A DNA stretch of 64,000 bases from CALOCN01 sp942491735 (lineage in GTDB: Bacteria; Eisenbacteria; RBG-16-71-46; JABDJR01), in assembly GCA_942491735.1 (NCBI GenBank), contig CALOCN010000014.1, forward strand, positions 310,001 to 374,000, read 5' to 3'. This document shows positions 38,434 to 48,300 of this stretch, piece by piece. The notes under the pieces are model-generated. The model was given only the letters and a program-made list of their open reading frames with translations, had not been told where the DNA came from and made no database searches. Both the position numbers and the translations under genes were made by a program. Every line of letters starts with the position of its first letter. Position 1 is the stretch's first letter.

Positions 38434-38570
38434 CCGTGACCCGAATAGCCCCCCTGATCAACCGGTTCTTCATCCAGCGGGACGTGGAGTCCATCTTCCG
38501 CTACCGGGAGTCGGTGTTGCGGTCCCTGTATCCCTCCCGGGAAGCAGCCTTGGCGACCGTTCCGACCTGA
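38430..38570 (+). CDS. 46-residue ORF, translationally coupled
   Basis: A 46-codon frame starts at the ATGA that closes the CIA30 gene, and its product begins MTVTRIAPLINRFFIQ and ends ATVPT. It is basic and amphipathic (RDVESIFRYRESVLR). No family is recognised. The perfect 4-bp overlap, the type used throughout this genome, is the main support. It could also be chance read-through before the sulfatase-fold gene 26 bp later. Confidence 0.4.
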   Translation: MTVTRIAPLINRFFIQRDVESIFRYRESVLRSLYPSREAALATVPT

Positions 38571-38596
38571 TAGACTGTTGCCCCCGGCTGTCTGTC

Positions 38597-39886
38597 ATGC
38601 ACCGAATCCAACCTGCCTTCGTCATACTCCTTGCCCTGCTCGGTGGTCTCGGGACGTCCTGTTCCCGGGACCAGGGTCCCAGCGTGCTGTTGATCAGCGT
38701 CGATACGCTGCGACCGGATCATCTGGGGTTCATGGGACACGACGTGCCGACCAGCCCCCATCTGGACGCCCTCGCCGCCCGGAGCCGGGTCTGGGATACG
38801 GCCTACAGCCAATCCGGCTGGACCCTCCCCTCGTTGGCGTCGCTCCATACCGGGCTCTACCCGCGTCAGCATGGCGCGACCGATGTCCATTACGGCGTGG
38901 CCGGGGGGGCCGTCACCCTGGCCGAAGTGGCCCGGGAGCATGGCCTGCGGACGGCGGCCGTGGTGAGTCAGATCCTGTTGGCTCCCGCCTACGGGCTCAA
39001 TCGCGGCTTCGATCACTACGATGCCACGGTGATCGGGGACTCGGATCCCAAGGACGCGGTGACCGGGGCGGCCGTTACCGATCGCGCCCTCGCGGTGCTG
39101 GACGATCTGGGGGCCGAGCCGTTCTTTCTCTGGGCCCACTACCTGGATCCCCACTTCGACTACGTGGAGCACGCCCCGTGGGCTCACTTCGGGGACACGG
39201 AGCTCGATCGCTACGACCAGGAGATTGCCTATACCGACCAGCAGATCGGCCGGCTGCTGGAGGGAATCGAGGCGCGCGGGTTGGGCGACAACCTGATCGT
39301 GATCTTCACCTCCGACCACGGCGAGGAGTTCGGGGAGCATGGAGGCAAGTGGCACGGCACCCTGCACGAGGAGGTGTTGCGGGTGCCGTTCCTGATCTCC
39401 GGGCCCGGCGTGGAAACGGGTCGGGATACCCGCATCGCGGAACAGGTCGACCTGTTCCCGACCCTGGCGGCCCTTCTGGGATGGACGTCGCCGAAGGAGC
39501 TTCCAGGGGAGAATCTCCTGGATCCCATGGCAAAGCACACCCCGGTCCTCGCCGCGCGTGATCGTCCCCCCGGGTTCCAGCAGGGAGCGTTGATCGACCG
39601 GGGGACCAAGGTCATCCACATCGAGGAGACCGACATCTCGGCCCTTCCCGAAATGAGTCGCCGGTTGTTCTACGACATCAGCACCGTGGTTCCGGGGACC
39701 TATCTCTACGACCTCAAGGCCGATCCCGGGGAGCGAACCAATCTGTTCCAGCGGACGGATCCGGGTCATATCGACGTGCTGCGCCGTCTTGCCGATCACT
39801 ATCGGCAGACCGTGACCGCTCGTGAGGACGTGGCCCTTTCGGATGAAGCGCGCGAACGCCTCCGCAGTCTCGGCTACATGAACTGA
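38597..39886 (+). CDS. sulfatase-fold (alkaline-phosphatase superfamily) protein with Thr at the nucleophile site
   Basis: The protein has 429 residues with an N-terminal signal and possible lipobox (GLGTSC22). Metal-binding motifs of PF00884 are present: SVDTLRPDHLG near 34, the W-T76-L-P-S-L-A-S-L-H-T-G block, HYLDPHFDY, and TSDHGEEFGEHGGKWHG. True sulfatases have C/S-x-P-x-R, but here Thr76 takes the nucleophile position and the Arg is Leu. This makes a formylglycine sulfatase unlikely. A Thr nucleophile is known in lipoteichoic acid synthase and in NPP-type phosphodiesterases, so a phosphotransferase or phosphodiesterase role is plausible. It is followed immediately by an alpha/beta hydrolase (TGATG overlap). 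Confidence 0.85.
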   Translation: MHRIQPAFVILLALLGGLGTSCSRDQGPSVLLISVDTLRPDHLGFMGHDVPTSPHLDALAARSRVWDTAYSQSGWTLPSLASLHTGLYPRQHGATDVHYGVAGGAVTLAEVAREHGLRTAAVVSQILLAPAYGLNRGFDHYDATVIGDSDPKDAVTGAAVTDRALAVLDDLGAEPFFLWAHYLDPHFDYVEHAPWAHFGDTELDRYDQEIAYTDQQIGRLLEGIEARGLGDNLIVIFTSDHGEEFGEHGGKWHGTLHEEVLRVPFLISGPGVETGRDTRIAEQVDLFPTLAALLGWTSPKELPGENLLDPMAKHTPVLAARDRPPGFQQGALIDRGTKVIHIEETDISALPEMSRRLFYDISTVVPGTYLYDLKADPGERTNLFQRTDPGHIDVLRRLADHYRQTVTAREDVALSDEARERLRSLGYMN

Positions 39887-40821
39887 TGTGGCGCAAGCGG
39901 CTCCTATTCGGGATCGTCGTCCTGGTGGGGATCGCTTCCGGGGTCATTGGATTCCTGGCCACCCCACGTCGTGTGGCGGATGACGACACTTTCCTGCGGC
40001 ACTATGCGCCGTTCGCGGACGTGGTGGCCTCGAATGATGGCAGGTCTTCGGCTGATGACGAGCCGGGACTGTTTTCCCTTCGGTTGCGTGCAACCAACGG
40101 TCTCGAAGCGGACATCCTGGTTCGTGTCCCGGAGGGTCAGGGTCCGTTCCCGGCACTCATCCTCCAGGGAGGCTTCCGCACCGGCAAGGACGTGGTCCGG
40201 CACGTTCCGCAAGGACTCCCTCCCATCGTGTGGGCGTCCCTCGACTACCGGATCCGCAAACCGGACGGTGAGTCCATCCCGGACTACCTGGGTTCGGTGA
40301 ACCGCCTCAAGGAAGAAGCCGAGGAAACCGTCGCCGCCACCCTGTTGTTGCTGGACTGGCTGGAGCAGCAGCCGTTCGTGGACAAGGACCGTACGCTGCT
40401 CGCCGGAGGCAGCCTGGGCGCGTTCTTCGCCGGGATTGCGGGAGCGATCGAGCCCCGCTTCGAAGGCGTGGCCATGCTCTACGGCGCAGGCCGCCTCCCC
40501 GGCGTGGTCGCGGTCAACGTGCCGTACCTCCCCTCCTGGAAACGGATCGGGGTGGAGTGGATCACCAATCCGTATCTGGGCCCCGTGGATCCCATCCACT
40601 TCGTTGGACGCATTGCCCCCCGCCCGTTCCTCATGGTCAACGGAGAGAAGGACGAACGCATTCCGCGCCCGGCGGTGGAAGCCCTGTACGCCGCTGCCGG
40701 CGAACCCAAGGAGTTGATCTGGCTGGACCACGGCCACCGGGTGCTGGGGGACGCGGAACTGGTCGGGGAGTTGGCGGAGATCCTCATGGACTGGATGGAA
40801 CGCCAGGGATGGGTTCGGTAG
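39886..40821 (+). CDS. membrane-anchored alpha/beta hydrolase
   Basis: The protein has 311 residues with an N-terminal hydrophobic anchor (LLFGIVVLVGIASGVIGFLA). The nucleophile elbow is LLAGGSLGAFF (G-x-S-x-G), the acid is in NGEKDERIP and the His in LDHGHRVLG, a complete triad. ILQGGFRTGKD may form the oxyanion region. The ester or peptide substrate is unknown. The start codon shares one base with the sulfatase-fold gene's stop, so both probably act on the same envelope compound. Confidence 0.85.
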   Translation: MWRKRLLFGIVVLVGIASGVIGFLATPRRVADDDTFLRHYAPFADVVASNDGRSSADDEPGLFSLRLRATNGLEADILVRVPEGQGPFPALILQGGFRTGKDVVRHVPQGLPPIVWASLDYRIRKPDGESIPDYLGSVNRLKEEAEETVAATLLLLDWLEQQPFVDKDRTLLAGGSLGAFFAGIAGAIEPRFEGVAMLYGAGRLPGVVAVNVPYLPSWKRIGVEWITNPYLGPVDPIHFVGRIAPRPFLMVNGEKDERIPRPAVEALYAAAGEPKELIWLDHGHRVLGDAELVGELAEILMDWMERQGWVR

Positions 40822-40844
40822 CTAGAGCAGCTGACTCCATATAG

Positions 40845-43800
40845 TCAACGCATGACCAGCAGGGCGGTGGAGTGGATCTCGGTCCCCGCCACCAGCCGAA
40901 CAAAGTACCGGCCCGAGGGTACCCGCTCCCCCCGACTGTCGCGGCCGTCCCAACTCACGGTGTGGCGTCCGGCGGGGAGTGTTTCCTCCATCAGACGGCG
41001 TACCCTTCGCCCCTGCGGGTCGTACACGTCGATCCGAATCGGCTCGGCCCCGGGCAACTCGAAGGCGATCCGGGAACGGGAGGTCAGCGGGTTGGGAAAG
41101 GCGGCGAGGAGTCGCGTGGCCGGAGGTGCCCCTCGCGGATCAACTGCCCCCGCGGGGGCGGTGGGGTTCCACCCGAGGTCGTAGGTGACCGGGCCCAGGT
41201 CGCCCCCCTCGCGACGAAAGACGACGAGCGGGTGCCAACCGGTATTCGTGGCGGTGAAGGTGAGAGCGTCGATCGCGGGCCCCACGGGTTGGGAGATCTC
41301 GACTTCCCCGGCAAGGCGCCCGGCCACCGTTCCGGGCAGACCGTCGGCCACCGCGAACTCCAGATCCGCCGAGCCGGCCGCACGTTCCAGCCGTATGTGG
41401 ATTGCCGACCCCGCAGTGAGGTAGGCCTCGTAGACATCCACGACCCGGTCCTGGTCCAGGATCTGACCCACGTAGTCGGCCGTGTCGCCGGCGTTGCGTC
41501 CCGTGGCGTCGGAAACGTCCAGAACGAACCCATCCTCGGCTCCGGCGTCGAACCGCACGACACCGGGGTAGAGAACGAGGGGCGTGGAGCTGAAGTGGCC
41601 CACCACGAAGTCCGTCTCCCCGAAGTACTGGACGGAGGCCCCTACGTTGTTGCTGAACCCCGAAGTGCTGCTGCTGTAGTCGTCATAGACGTGAAGGTCG
41701 TAGTCGTCGTCGGTGTCGAACGGGGATATTCCGATCGCCCAGGCCACGTTGGCGGTGCGACTGTAGGTAAAGCCGTCGATGTTGGGGAAAGGCATGAGGA
41801 GGTTGTTGATCGGCGCGGCGTCGCGCTGGACAGGCGTGTTCACCGAAAGGGAACCCGGCTCCCAGATATACTGGCCGCTCCATGCGTTGTCGTTCTCGTT
41901 CGTTTCCGTGACCGTTCCGGCAGGATCCGCGATGACGGTGATGGTGTGTCGTCCACCGCGTACGGTGATCGCGTTGTTGAAGCCCTGCCACGGGCCGGGG
42001 GCGTGTTCGGTGACGGTCGGCCAGAACTGGGTCGTGGTGAGGACTCCATCCAGGAAGACCTGGGTGGTGAAGGGGGGGGTGTTGCTGGGGCCCTCCTGCT
42101 CCACGGACCAGTTGAGATAGGTGGTGAGGTCCGGGCCGTTGAGCAGGGCGGGGAGCGGTGCGTACCCCGGGCCGCCATCGTTGCTGTTGCGAGGCACCGC
42201 GGGAGCGCTGAATCCGGGCGGGACCACCGAGGCGTTCAGGTTTGCCAGCGCCGCTCCGACTTCGATCTCGTACAGCGCCTCCAGAGGTAGATCCGCCGAC
42301 CAACTCTTGTAGACGACGAGGCCATAGTAGCCCGCGCTTGGGGGCTGGAAGTTGAAGGACTTCGTGGCACCGGTGCCGCCAGAGATGGCGGAGGCCATCG
42401 ACCTGTCCATGTAGGCCGTTGCTGCGTCGAACAGCGCCATATCGAGGCCGGCCAGCCCGGAGGTCCGGGTCAGCCGGAACTCGTAGGTGAGTGTCGGATC
42501 ATCCAGGTACACCTCGTGGAAGGCTAGGATCCTGTCCGCGTCGAGTTGGACGGGGCCCAGGAGTTGGAAGTCGTCGTAGTCCCCGGAGGGGTTCAGGAGC
42601 GGGCCCACCTGGTTGCTCTGTTGGATCACGTAGTCGTCTTCGATCAGGGCGGTGTAGCGGGTGGTTCCCACCCAGCGCGTTGCCCCGTACCCGGCCACAT
42701 TTCCGTTGACGACCACGAAGTCGGTGATGCCCAACGAGCCCCGGGACTCGGCCAACGGAGTCTGGTAGCCGAGGGTGGATCCGGCGTAGTCGTCGAAGAG
42801 CCAGAGATCGTAGTCGTCGTTTGCGTTGCGCGGCAGGATCCCCACCACGCCCCACCAGTCACCCGTGAACTCGAATCCGTCGCAGTTGCGCGCGGGAAGG
42901 AGACCGGAGGTCGGCGGCAGGCCGCGGGTCTGCGGGACCTGATCCAGGAGTACGGTGGGGCTCCAGGCGAACTGCGCTTCGACCACATTGTCCGCCTCGT
43001 TGGACTCCACAATGCCCAGGTTGCTGTCCAGGAACACGTTGAGCGTGTGCCGCCCCCCGGGGACGGTGATCCCGACATTGTTCCAGCCCAGCGTCACGCC
43101 CGGAGCCCAGGTTCCGGCCCACCCGTTGCCTCCCAGGAGAGTGCCGTCGACGGGTCCGTCCAGGTATACGGCAACCGCACTGTTCGAGGAGGCGCAATCG
43201 AGACCGTTGTTGGTCTGGGCGTAGTTGACGTAGCCGGGAACGTTTCCGGTCAGCGTCGCCGGGAGCGGCGCCCACGTACCGGTGGCATCGCCGGTGTTCC
43301 GCGGCACCACGGGGCCCCACCATCCGGAGGGCGTACCGCCGGCGAGGTTGGGCCGCCCCGCGCGGGGGTACAGGTGCTCTGCGCCCTCCACGTCCGTGGG
43401 CCACAGGGTCCGGCGTTTGGTCTCGCCGTTGCCTGTCCCTCCGAACATCGTCTTTTCCGAGTCCGCCACCCCATACATGTCGCCGAGTCCGAGGCTGTGT
43501 CCGAACTCGTGCGTGGCCACGTTCTCCACATCCATGTTGCCCGCAGCTCCCGTGCAGGACCAGGTCGCGTACTGGGCGTTGAAGGTGACATCTGCCTCCG
43601 TGATCTCCCCCGTGGAAGGGTTGAAGGCCGTGCTGGCCGAGCCGATGAGGCCCGGATTCCCCTCGAAACCTGTTGTCGACCATCCGTAGACGTTCTGGCC
43701 GTCGTTGTGATCCAGGCTCGACAGGGTTGTCGTACCCCCGTAGCTCACCGACAGACCCGAGGCGCACATCCAGGTGGACATGACCTTCTGCAGTCGGTTG

Positions 43801-44207
43801 GCCGTCTCGGCCACCGTGCATCCGGGAGCACCGGCGTTGTTGAGCAGGAAGGTGGGGGTTCCGTTCCAGGCGTAGTCCCAGGTGGCGAAGGTGATCTCGA
43901 ACGGGAAGGGAGCGCTGGTCAAACCGGAGGCCGAACTGTAGACGGTGACGTCTCCGCTCCAGCTGTTGGGGACCTCGACGACGACCCACCCGCTCCCCCA
44001 CGTCACCGGAAGCTCCTTCATGTTCCCCGGAAAGGTCACGGTGTCGGCGGCGGCGCCGAACGCGTTGCCACTGAGGGTCACGGTTGCGCCGATCCCGCCC
44101 GCGATGGGCTGGGGAGAGGCCTGGTAGATGACGGGCGTCTGTGCCGCCGCGGTACCGATGGAGAAGACCAGGAGGAGGAAGGCAACAACGGGAGCAAGCG
44201 GGTTCAT
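40845..44207 (-). CDS. secreted matrixin-like metallopeptidase with IPT, CARDB-like and FlgD-like domains
   Basis: The protein has 1120 residues from ATG 44207 (GGAGG 9 nt upstream, then signal MNPLAPVVAFLLLVFSIGTAAAQ). An IPT/TIG domain spans about 25-110. The matrixin domain spans about 115-275 with H233-E-F-G-H237-S-L-G-L-G-D243, a zincin site where Asp replaces the third His (astacin/matrixin style). Two repeated blocks of CARDB-like domain plus an ABL-type beta segment (VESNEADN, VTETNENDN) follow at about 290-1000. The FlgD-like tail (AFPNPLTS, WDGRDSRGE, GRYFVR) ends it. It is a predicted extracellular protease. It is last in a three-gene operon with two small secreted proteins (gap 31 bp). 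Confidence 0.85.
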   Translation of the reverse strand: MNPLAPVVAFLLLVFSIGTAAAQTPVIYQASPQPIAGGIGATVTLSGNAFGAAADTVTFPGNMKELPVTWGSGWVVVEVPNSWSGDVTVYSSASGLTSAPFPFEITFATWDYAWNGTPTFLLNNAGAPGCTVAETANRLQKVMSTWMCASGLSVSYGGTTTLSSLDHNDGQNVYGWSTTGFEGNPGLIGSASTAFNPSTGEITEADVTFNAQYATWSCTGAAGNMDVENVATHEFGHSLGLGDMYGVADSEKTMFGGTGNGETKRRTLWPTDVEGAEHLYPRAGRPNLAGGTPSGWWGPVVPRNTGDATGTWAPLPATLTGNVPGYVNYAQTNNGLDCASSNSAVAVYLDGPVDGTLLGGNGWAGTWAPGVTLGWNNVGITVPGGRHTLNVFLDSNLGIVESNEADNVVEAQFAWSPTVLLDQVPQTRGLPPTSGLLPARNCDGFEFTGDWWGVVGILPRNANDDYDLWLFDDYAGSTLGYQTPLAESRGSLGITDFVVVNGNVAGYGATRWVGTTRYTALIEDDYVIQQSNQVGPLLNPSGDYDDFQLLGPVQLDADRILAFHEVYLDDPTLTYEFRLTRTSGLAGLDMALFDAATAYMDRSMASAISGGTGATKSFNFQPPSAGYYGLVVYKSWSADLPLEALYEIEVGAALANLNASVVPPGFSAPAVPRNSNDGGPGYAPLPALLNGPDLTTYLNWSVEQEGPSNTPPFTTQVFLDGVLTTTQFWPTVTEHAPGPWQGFNNAITVRGGRHTITVIADPAGTVTETNENDNAWSGQYIWEPGSLSVNTPVQRDAAPINNLLMPFPNIDGFTYSRTANVAWAIGISPFDTDDDYDLHVYDDYSSSTSGFSNNVGASVQYFGETDFVVGHFSSTPLVLYPGVVRFDAGAEDGFVLDVSDATGRNAGDTADYVGQILDQDRVVDVYEAYLTAGSAIHIRLERAAGSADLEFAVADGLPGTVAGRLAGEVEISQPVGPAIDALTFTATNTGWHPLVVFRREGGDLGPVTYDLGWNPTAPAGAVDPRGAPPATRLLAAFPNPLTSRSRIAFELPGAEPIRIDVYDPQGRRVRRLMEETLPAGRHTVSWDGRDSRGERVPSGRYFVRLVAGTEIHSTALLVMR

Positions 44208-44238
44208 GACAAGCCTCCAGAGCGGAGCGTGGCAGGTT

Positions 44239-44730
44239 CTACGGGCCGGAAAGGATGTTCTCCACGGTGCGGGCGAACCGGTCGCGGGTCGTGGTGCGAC
44301 CCCGGTAGTCGGTGACGCGATCCCCGTGAAGGCGGAACGACCCCTGTTCCAGCGAGAAGACGGTGCGTGTGTCTTCCCTGGTCTCAGGGGACAAGAAGAG
44401 CAGGACTTCCTCACCGATCTGGAACCGAGGTTGGTGCTCCACCCGGATGCCCACGTCGCCGACGATCCCCCCCTGGGCGCGGATCACGGTCTGTTTGGCG
44501 GTCGCGGGCATCCCCTTCACCACACGATCCACCCGGATCACCGTGTCGGTGAAGATGGTGGTCCGGTCCGCGTTCCAGAAACTCCGCTGCGAGACCACGA
44601 ATCCCTCCACCGCGGCATCGCTCTCCAGCACGAGCTGATCGAAGGGTATTTCGATCATGAGCCCCCTGGCCGGGAGAGCCGGGGCCAGAGCCAGGACCAG
44701 GACGGCGAGAAGGGCGCCCAGCCGGCTCAT
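44239..44730 (-). CDS. small secreted protein of unknown function
   Basis: The protein has 163 residues with a signal peptide (LGALLAVLVLALAPALPARG). The mature part is beta-rich with no Cys (IFTDTVIRVDRVVKG, EEVLLFLSPETRED). Its start overlaps the upstream gene's stop (ATGA), and the matrixin-like gene follows after 31 bp. I do not recognise a family; a role as propeptide-like chaperone or partner of the peptidase is only positional inference. Confidence 0.65.
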   Translation of the reverse strand: MSRLGALLAVLVLALAPALPARGLMIEIPFDQLVLESDAAVEGFVVSQRSFWNADRTTIFTDTVIRVDRVVKGMPATAKQTVIRAQGGIVGDVGIRVEHQPRFQIGEEVLLFLSPETREDTRTVFSLEQGSFRLHGDRVTDYRGRTTTRDRFARTVENILSGP

Positions 44731-45176
44731 GGTTTCTTCCCCGCCGCCGGGGCCGGTTTTTCCGGAGCCGGGCGATTCGGCGCGGTGAAGACGCGTTGCG
44801 CAGGATTGCGGAGGTGCTCGATCTGGCCTAGGGCCTCGGCCTCGATGGCCGTCTCGCCCCGGGTGGCGGCGCCCGCGGCCAAGGCCTCCAGGAAGCGCAA
44901 GCGGGATCCGGTCTTGGCCTCGCGAATGGACCGCTCGAGGTCCACGCGGCGATCGGGGTCGGTTTCGGATCTCAACCGTTCGGCCAGGCGCCGGACCTCG
45001 GCGCGGCCCTCCTCTTGGATGGAAGCCAGGACCGCCTCGTGGGGGGCCAGCGGCGCGGTGATCACAGGATCCGTCGGGGCCGGCTGCTGATGAATCTCCC
45101 GGTGAGCGTCGCCGTAGGCCAGGCTTCCGCCGACGGCCAGGGCGACGGCTCCCGGGATGAAGAGCCGAAATTTCAT
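44727..45176 (-). CDS. small exported helical protein
   Basis: The protein has 149 residues from ATG 45176 with GGAGG 8 nt upstream. A signal (FIPGAVALAVGGSLAYG) is followed by a charged, probably coiled-coil region (EVRRLAERLRSETDPDRR, 60-100) and an Ala/Pro-rich, basic end (EKPAPAAGKKP). The family is unknown. It is the first gene of a three-gene secreted operon and diverges from CHAT locus B. Confidence 0.6.
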   Translation of the reverse strand: MKFRLFIPGAVALAVGGSLAYGDAHREIHQQPAPTDPVITAPLAPHEAVLASIQEEGRAEVRRLAERLRSETDPDRRVDLERSIREAKTGSRLRFLEALAAGAATRGETAIEAEALGQIEHLRNPAQRVFTAPNRPAPEKPAPAAGKKP

Positions 45177-45287
45177 GATGAGTCCTCCCAGGAACGGCGG
45201 GGAGACAGTTCCCCGGACCGGCCCTTTCTGGGGTGGTCGCACCGGGAAAGGGAAAGTTCCCCGGACAAACGGGGAGGCGGCCGCGCG

Positions 45288-45316
45288 TTGACGGGCCCTG
45301 CAGCCACTCCTATGCT
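45288..45316 (+). promoter_or_regulatory. promoter of CHAT locus B
   Basis: TTGACG (45288-45293), a 17-bp spacer and TATGCT (45311-45316) is the best sigma-70-type promoter seen in the window. Transcription would begin about 18 nt before the ATG at 45341, leaving room only for a short leader with GGAG. Confidence 0.65.
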
Positions 45317-45340
45317 GTAGTCCACGCGCGGAGTGTGTTC

Positions 45341-48300
45341 ATGCCCTTGCTGTTGCCCCTTCTGATCGCGGGCTCCCTGACGGTGCAATCGCCACCGTTC
45401 CCCCGGGATGTACAGATCCAGGTCGATACCCTGGTGAGGACGGGACAACCCGCGCAGGCGCTGGACCTGGCATTGCCCGCCCTGGCCCGCTCCCCCGCCG
45501 ATCCCGTTCTGTTGGTCAGCGTTGCCATTGCCTATGGGCGGCTCGACAGCGTCCAGGCTGGGATGCGCACCCTGACCGCTCTCGTGGACAGCACCCTCTA
45601 CCCCGGTCACGCCCTCCTCGCCAAGGGCGTTCTTCTCAGCGTGCGGGAGGATCGTCGGCGCGGATTCGAACTCCTGGAGCAAGCCGCCGTCCTCCTGCGG
45701 GAAGCCGGGGATGCGCCGGCCCTGTTGACCGCTCTGGTCGAGGTGGGGCAGTTGGCCATGCGACTGCGTGAACCGGACCGTGCGGAGGCGTCGCTGGAGG
45801 AGGCCGAGGCGCTGGGGACACCCGGTGGGTTTGTTCAGATGCGGATCGAAGCCCTGGATCTTCTGGGACAGCACCGAAGTCGGACGGGAGACCTGGGTGG
45901 GGCGTCCGAGCGGATGGAGGCCGCCATGGACCTCGCGCGCAGGTGCGGGAGTATCCTGGAAGCCCGGGTTGCCAACAACCTGGGGTGGATCCGGCAACGG
46001 CAGGGCCGGTACGCCGAGGCCCGCACCCTCTATCTCCAGGCTGCCGAACTGGCGAGGGCGGAGGGCAACGACTGGGTGCAAATGCAGCGGTTGGACCGGG
46101 CCGCATCCATGTCCCTTCGCCTGGGCGAACTGGACGCCGCGCTGGAACAAGCGGCCACGGCATGGGAGCTCAGCCTCCGGTTTCCGGAGGCGGTGCCGCA
46201 GCAAGCCGACATCCTCACCACCCTCGTTCGCGCCCGTCGCATGGCCGGACAGTTTCCCGAGGCGCTGGTACTGGCGGATCGCGCAGTGGCGCTCCTGGAC
46301 ACGACGAACGCCGATCCGGATGACCTCCTGCTCGCACTCCAGGCGAAGGCCAACGTTCTCGTCGACATGGGCCGCTTGCTCGACGCGCTCGCCGTGCACG
46401 AGGAAGCGACAAGGCTGGCCGAACGGACGTCTCCCTCGATGCAGGCCGCCGTCCACAACAACCTGGGCAATTGCCTGCTGGCCCTGGGCGACCCCCGGGA
46501 GGGTCTGCGCCGCTATCGCTTGGCTTTGGAAATCGCCGAGGAACAGACCCTGACCAGCCGGCGCCCCACCTACCTGGCCAATATCGCCAGCACCTATGCC
46601 GGTCTCGGTCGGTACCAGGAAGCGATCCAGAACTTCCTTGCTGCACGGGACGCGTTCCTTGCCAACGGCGACCATGTCAACTCGTTGCATGTCCAGATGG
46701 ACCTCGCCACCCTGCACCTGCGACTTGGTGATCCGGATGAGGCCGAGGCGCTGTTCCGGTCAACGATCGAGAGCATGGCCAGCGGGGGGATCGGATATCG
46801 CCGGGCCGGTTGCCACCGGGGTTTGGCTGCGGTTTATCGCAAGCGGGGGGAGCCGGGTCGAGCGCTCGAGCAGCTGGCGCTTGCCCTGCAGTCCGCCCGG
46901 GACTCGGGCGCCGAGGCGGAGGAGTTGAGCGCGCTCCTCCTCCTGAGCCGCCTGGAACGGGAGGCCGGGGAGAACCCCGAGCGGGCCCTGGCCCTGGCCG
47001 ACACCGGCCTGGTCCGCGCGCGTGACCTGGGTCAGCATCCGCTCGCGGTGCGCTTCCGGATCGAGAGGGGCTGTGCGTTGCGTGCCCTGGGAGACCCGGT
47101 CGCCGCGGTCACGGATCTGGAAGCGGCCCTGGCGGAAGCAAGCGACGACCTGTTCCCGGAGACCCTCTACCGGGCCGGTCTTGAACTGGGTCGGTGTCAC
47201 GCGGAGGCGGGGCGGATCGAGGCCGCCCGCGCCGCCTATGGTGAAGCTGTCCGTGCTGCCGAAGACCTCCGCCGGGGAGTGGGGGCGGATGAGGAACGCT
47301 GGAAGGTGTTTGCCTCGCATGCGGAAGCGCATCTGGAACTGGCGTCGATTCTGGTCACTACCGAGACGGCAGCGCGGGACGTCCCGGAAGCGTTCGCGCT
47401 GGTCGAGATGGGGCGTGCGCGCAGCCTTCTCGACCGGCTGAGGGAGCAGGGGGTTGATCTGGATCGGGGCGTGTCGCCGGACCTGGTGCGTCGGCGGGAG
47501 GAGATCCTCCGTCGCTACGCCTATACGCGTTCCCGGATGGAGAGCCTTCTGGCATCACCCACGGCCTCGGCGAGCATCGACTCCCTGCGGGGGGTGCTGG
47601 CTGCCCTGAACCGGGACTACACCCGGGTCGAAGGGCGCATCCGGCTGGAGCGGGGCTATTTCCCCGATCCCGGTACCGCGGCCGCCGGGGTGGATTCGGT
47701 CGCTTCGTCCCTTCCCGTGGGGACGGTGCTCCTTGAAGTGGCGGCGATTCCGGACGGGACCCTCCTCGCGTTCCACCTGTCCGCCGGAAGCCCGGTGGAA
47801 GCCTTTCAGGTGGATCCTCGGGCCCTTGGGCGGGTCGAGGACCTACGTCGATGGCTTGCCGTGAGCTCCCCCGCCGGGTTCGACATCGCCATGTTCACCA
47901 CCGCCGCTCACGGTCTCTATCTCGATCTCGTGCAGCCCGTCCTGGCCAGGCACCCCGAGGCGCGGACACTCCTCTTCGTTGCCGACGGCCCGCTGCACGG
48001 GATCCCGTTGGAGAGCCTGCTCACGGAGCCGGTCGCCGCCGCGTCGCTGGAGGAACTGGACGAACTGCCGTACCTGTTCCGGCGGGTCGGGGTCTACTAT
48101 GCCCCCTCGGCCACCGCCCGATCCAGTCGACCCATCGATGCTGCAGCCGGGCCTGCACGCCCCACTCTCGTCCTGGCCGATCCCGATTGTGGACCGGCCG
48201 GTGATCGCTGGCCGGCGCTGCCCCATGCCACCCGCGAAGCGACGGCGATCCGGGAGGTGATTGGGGACAGGAATGTCTCCGTGTACCTGGGGGCCGAGGC

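Noticed and set aside
42546..44315. 589-codon + strand frame opposite the matrixin-like gene
   Set aside because: Antisense shadow with low-complexity composition.
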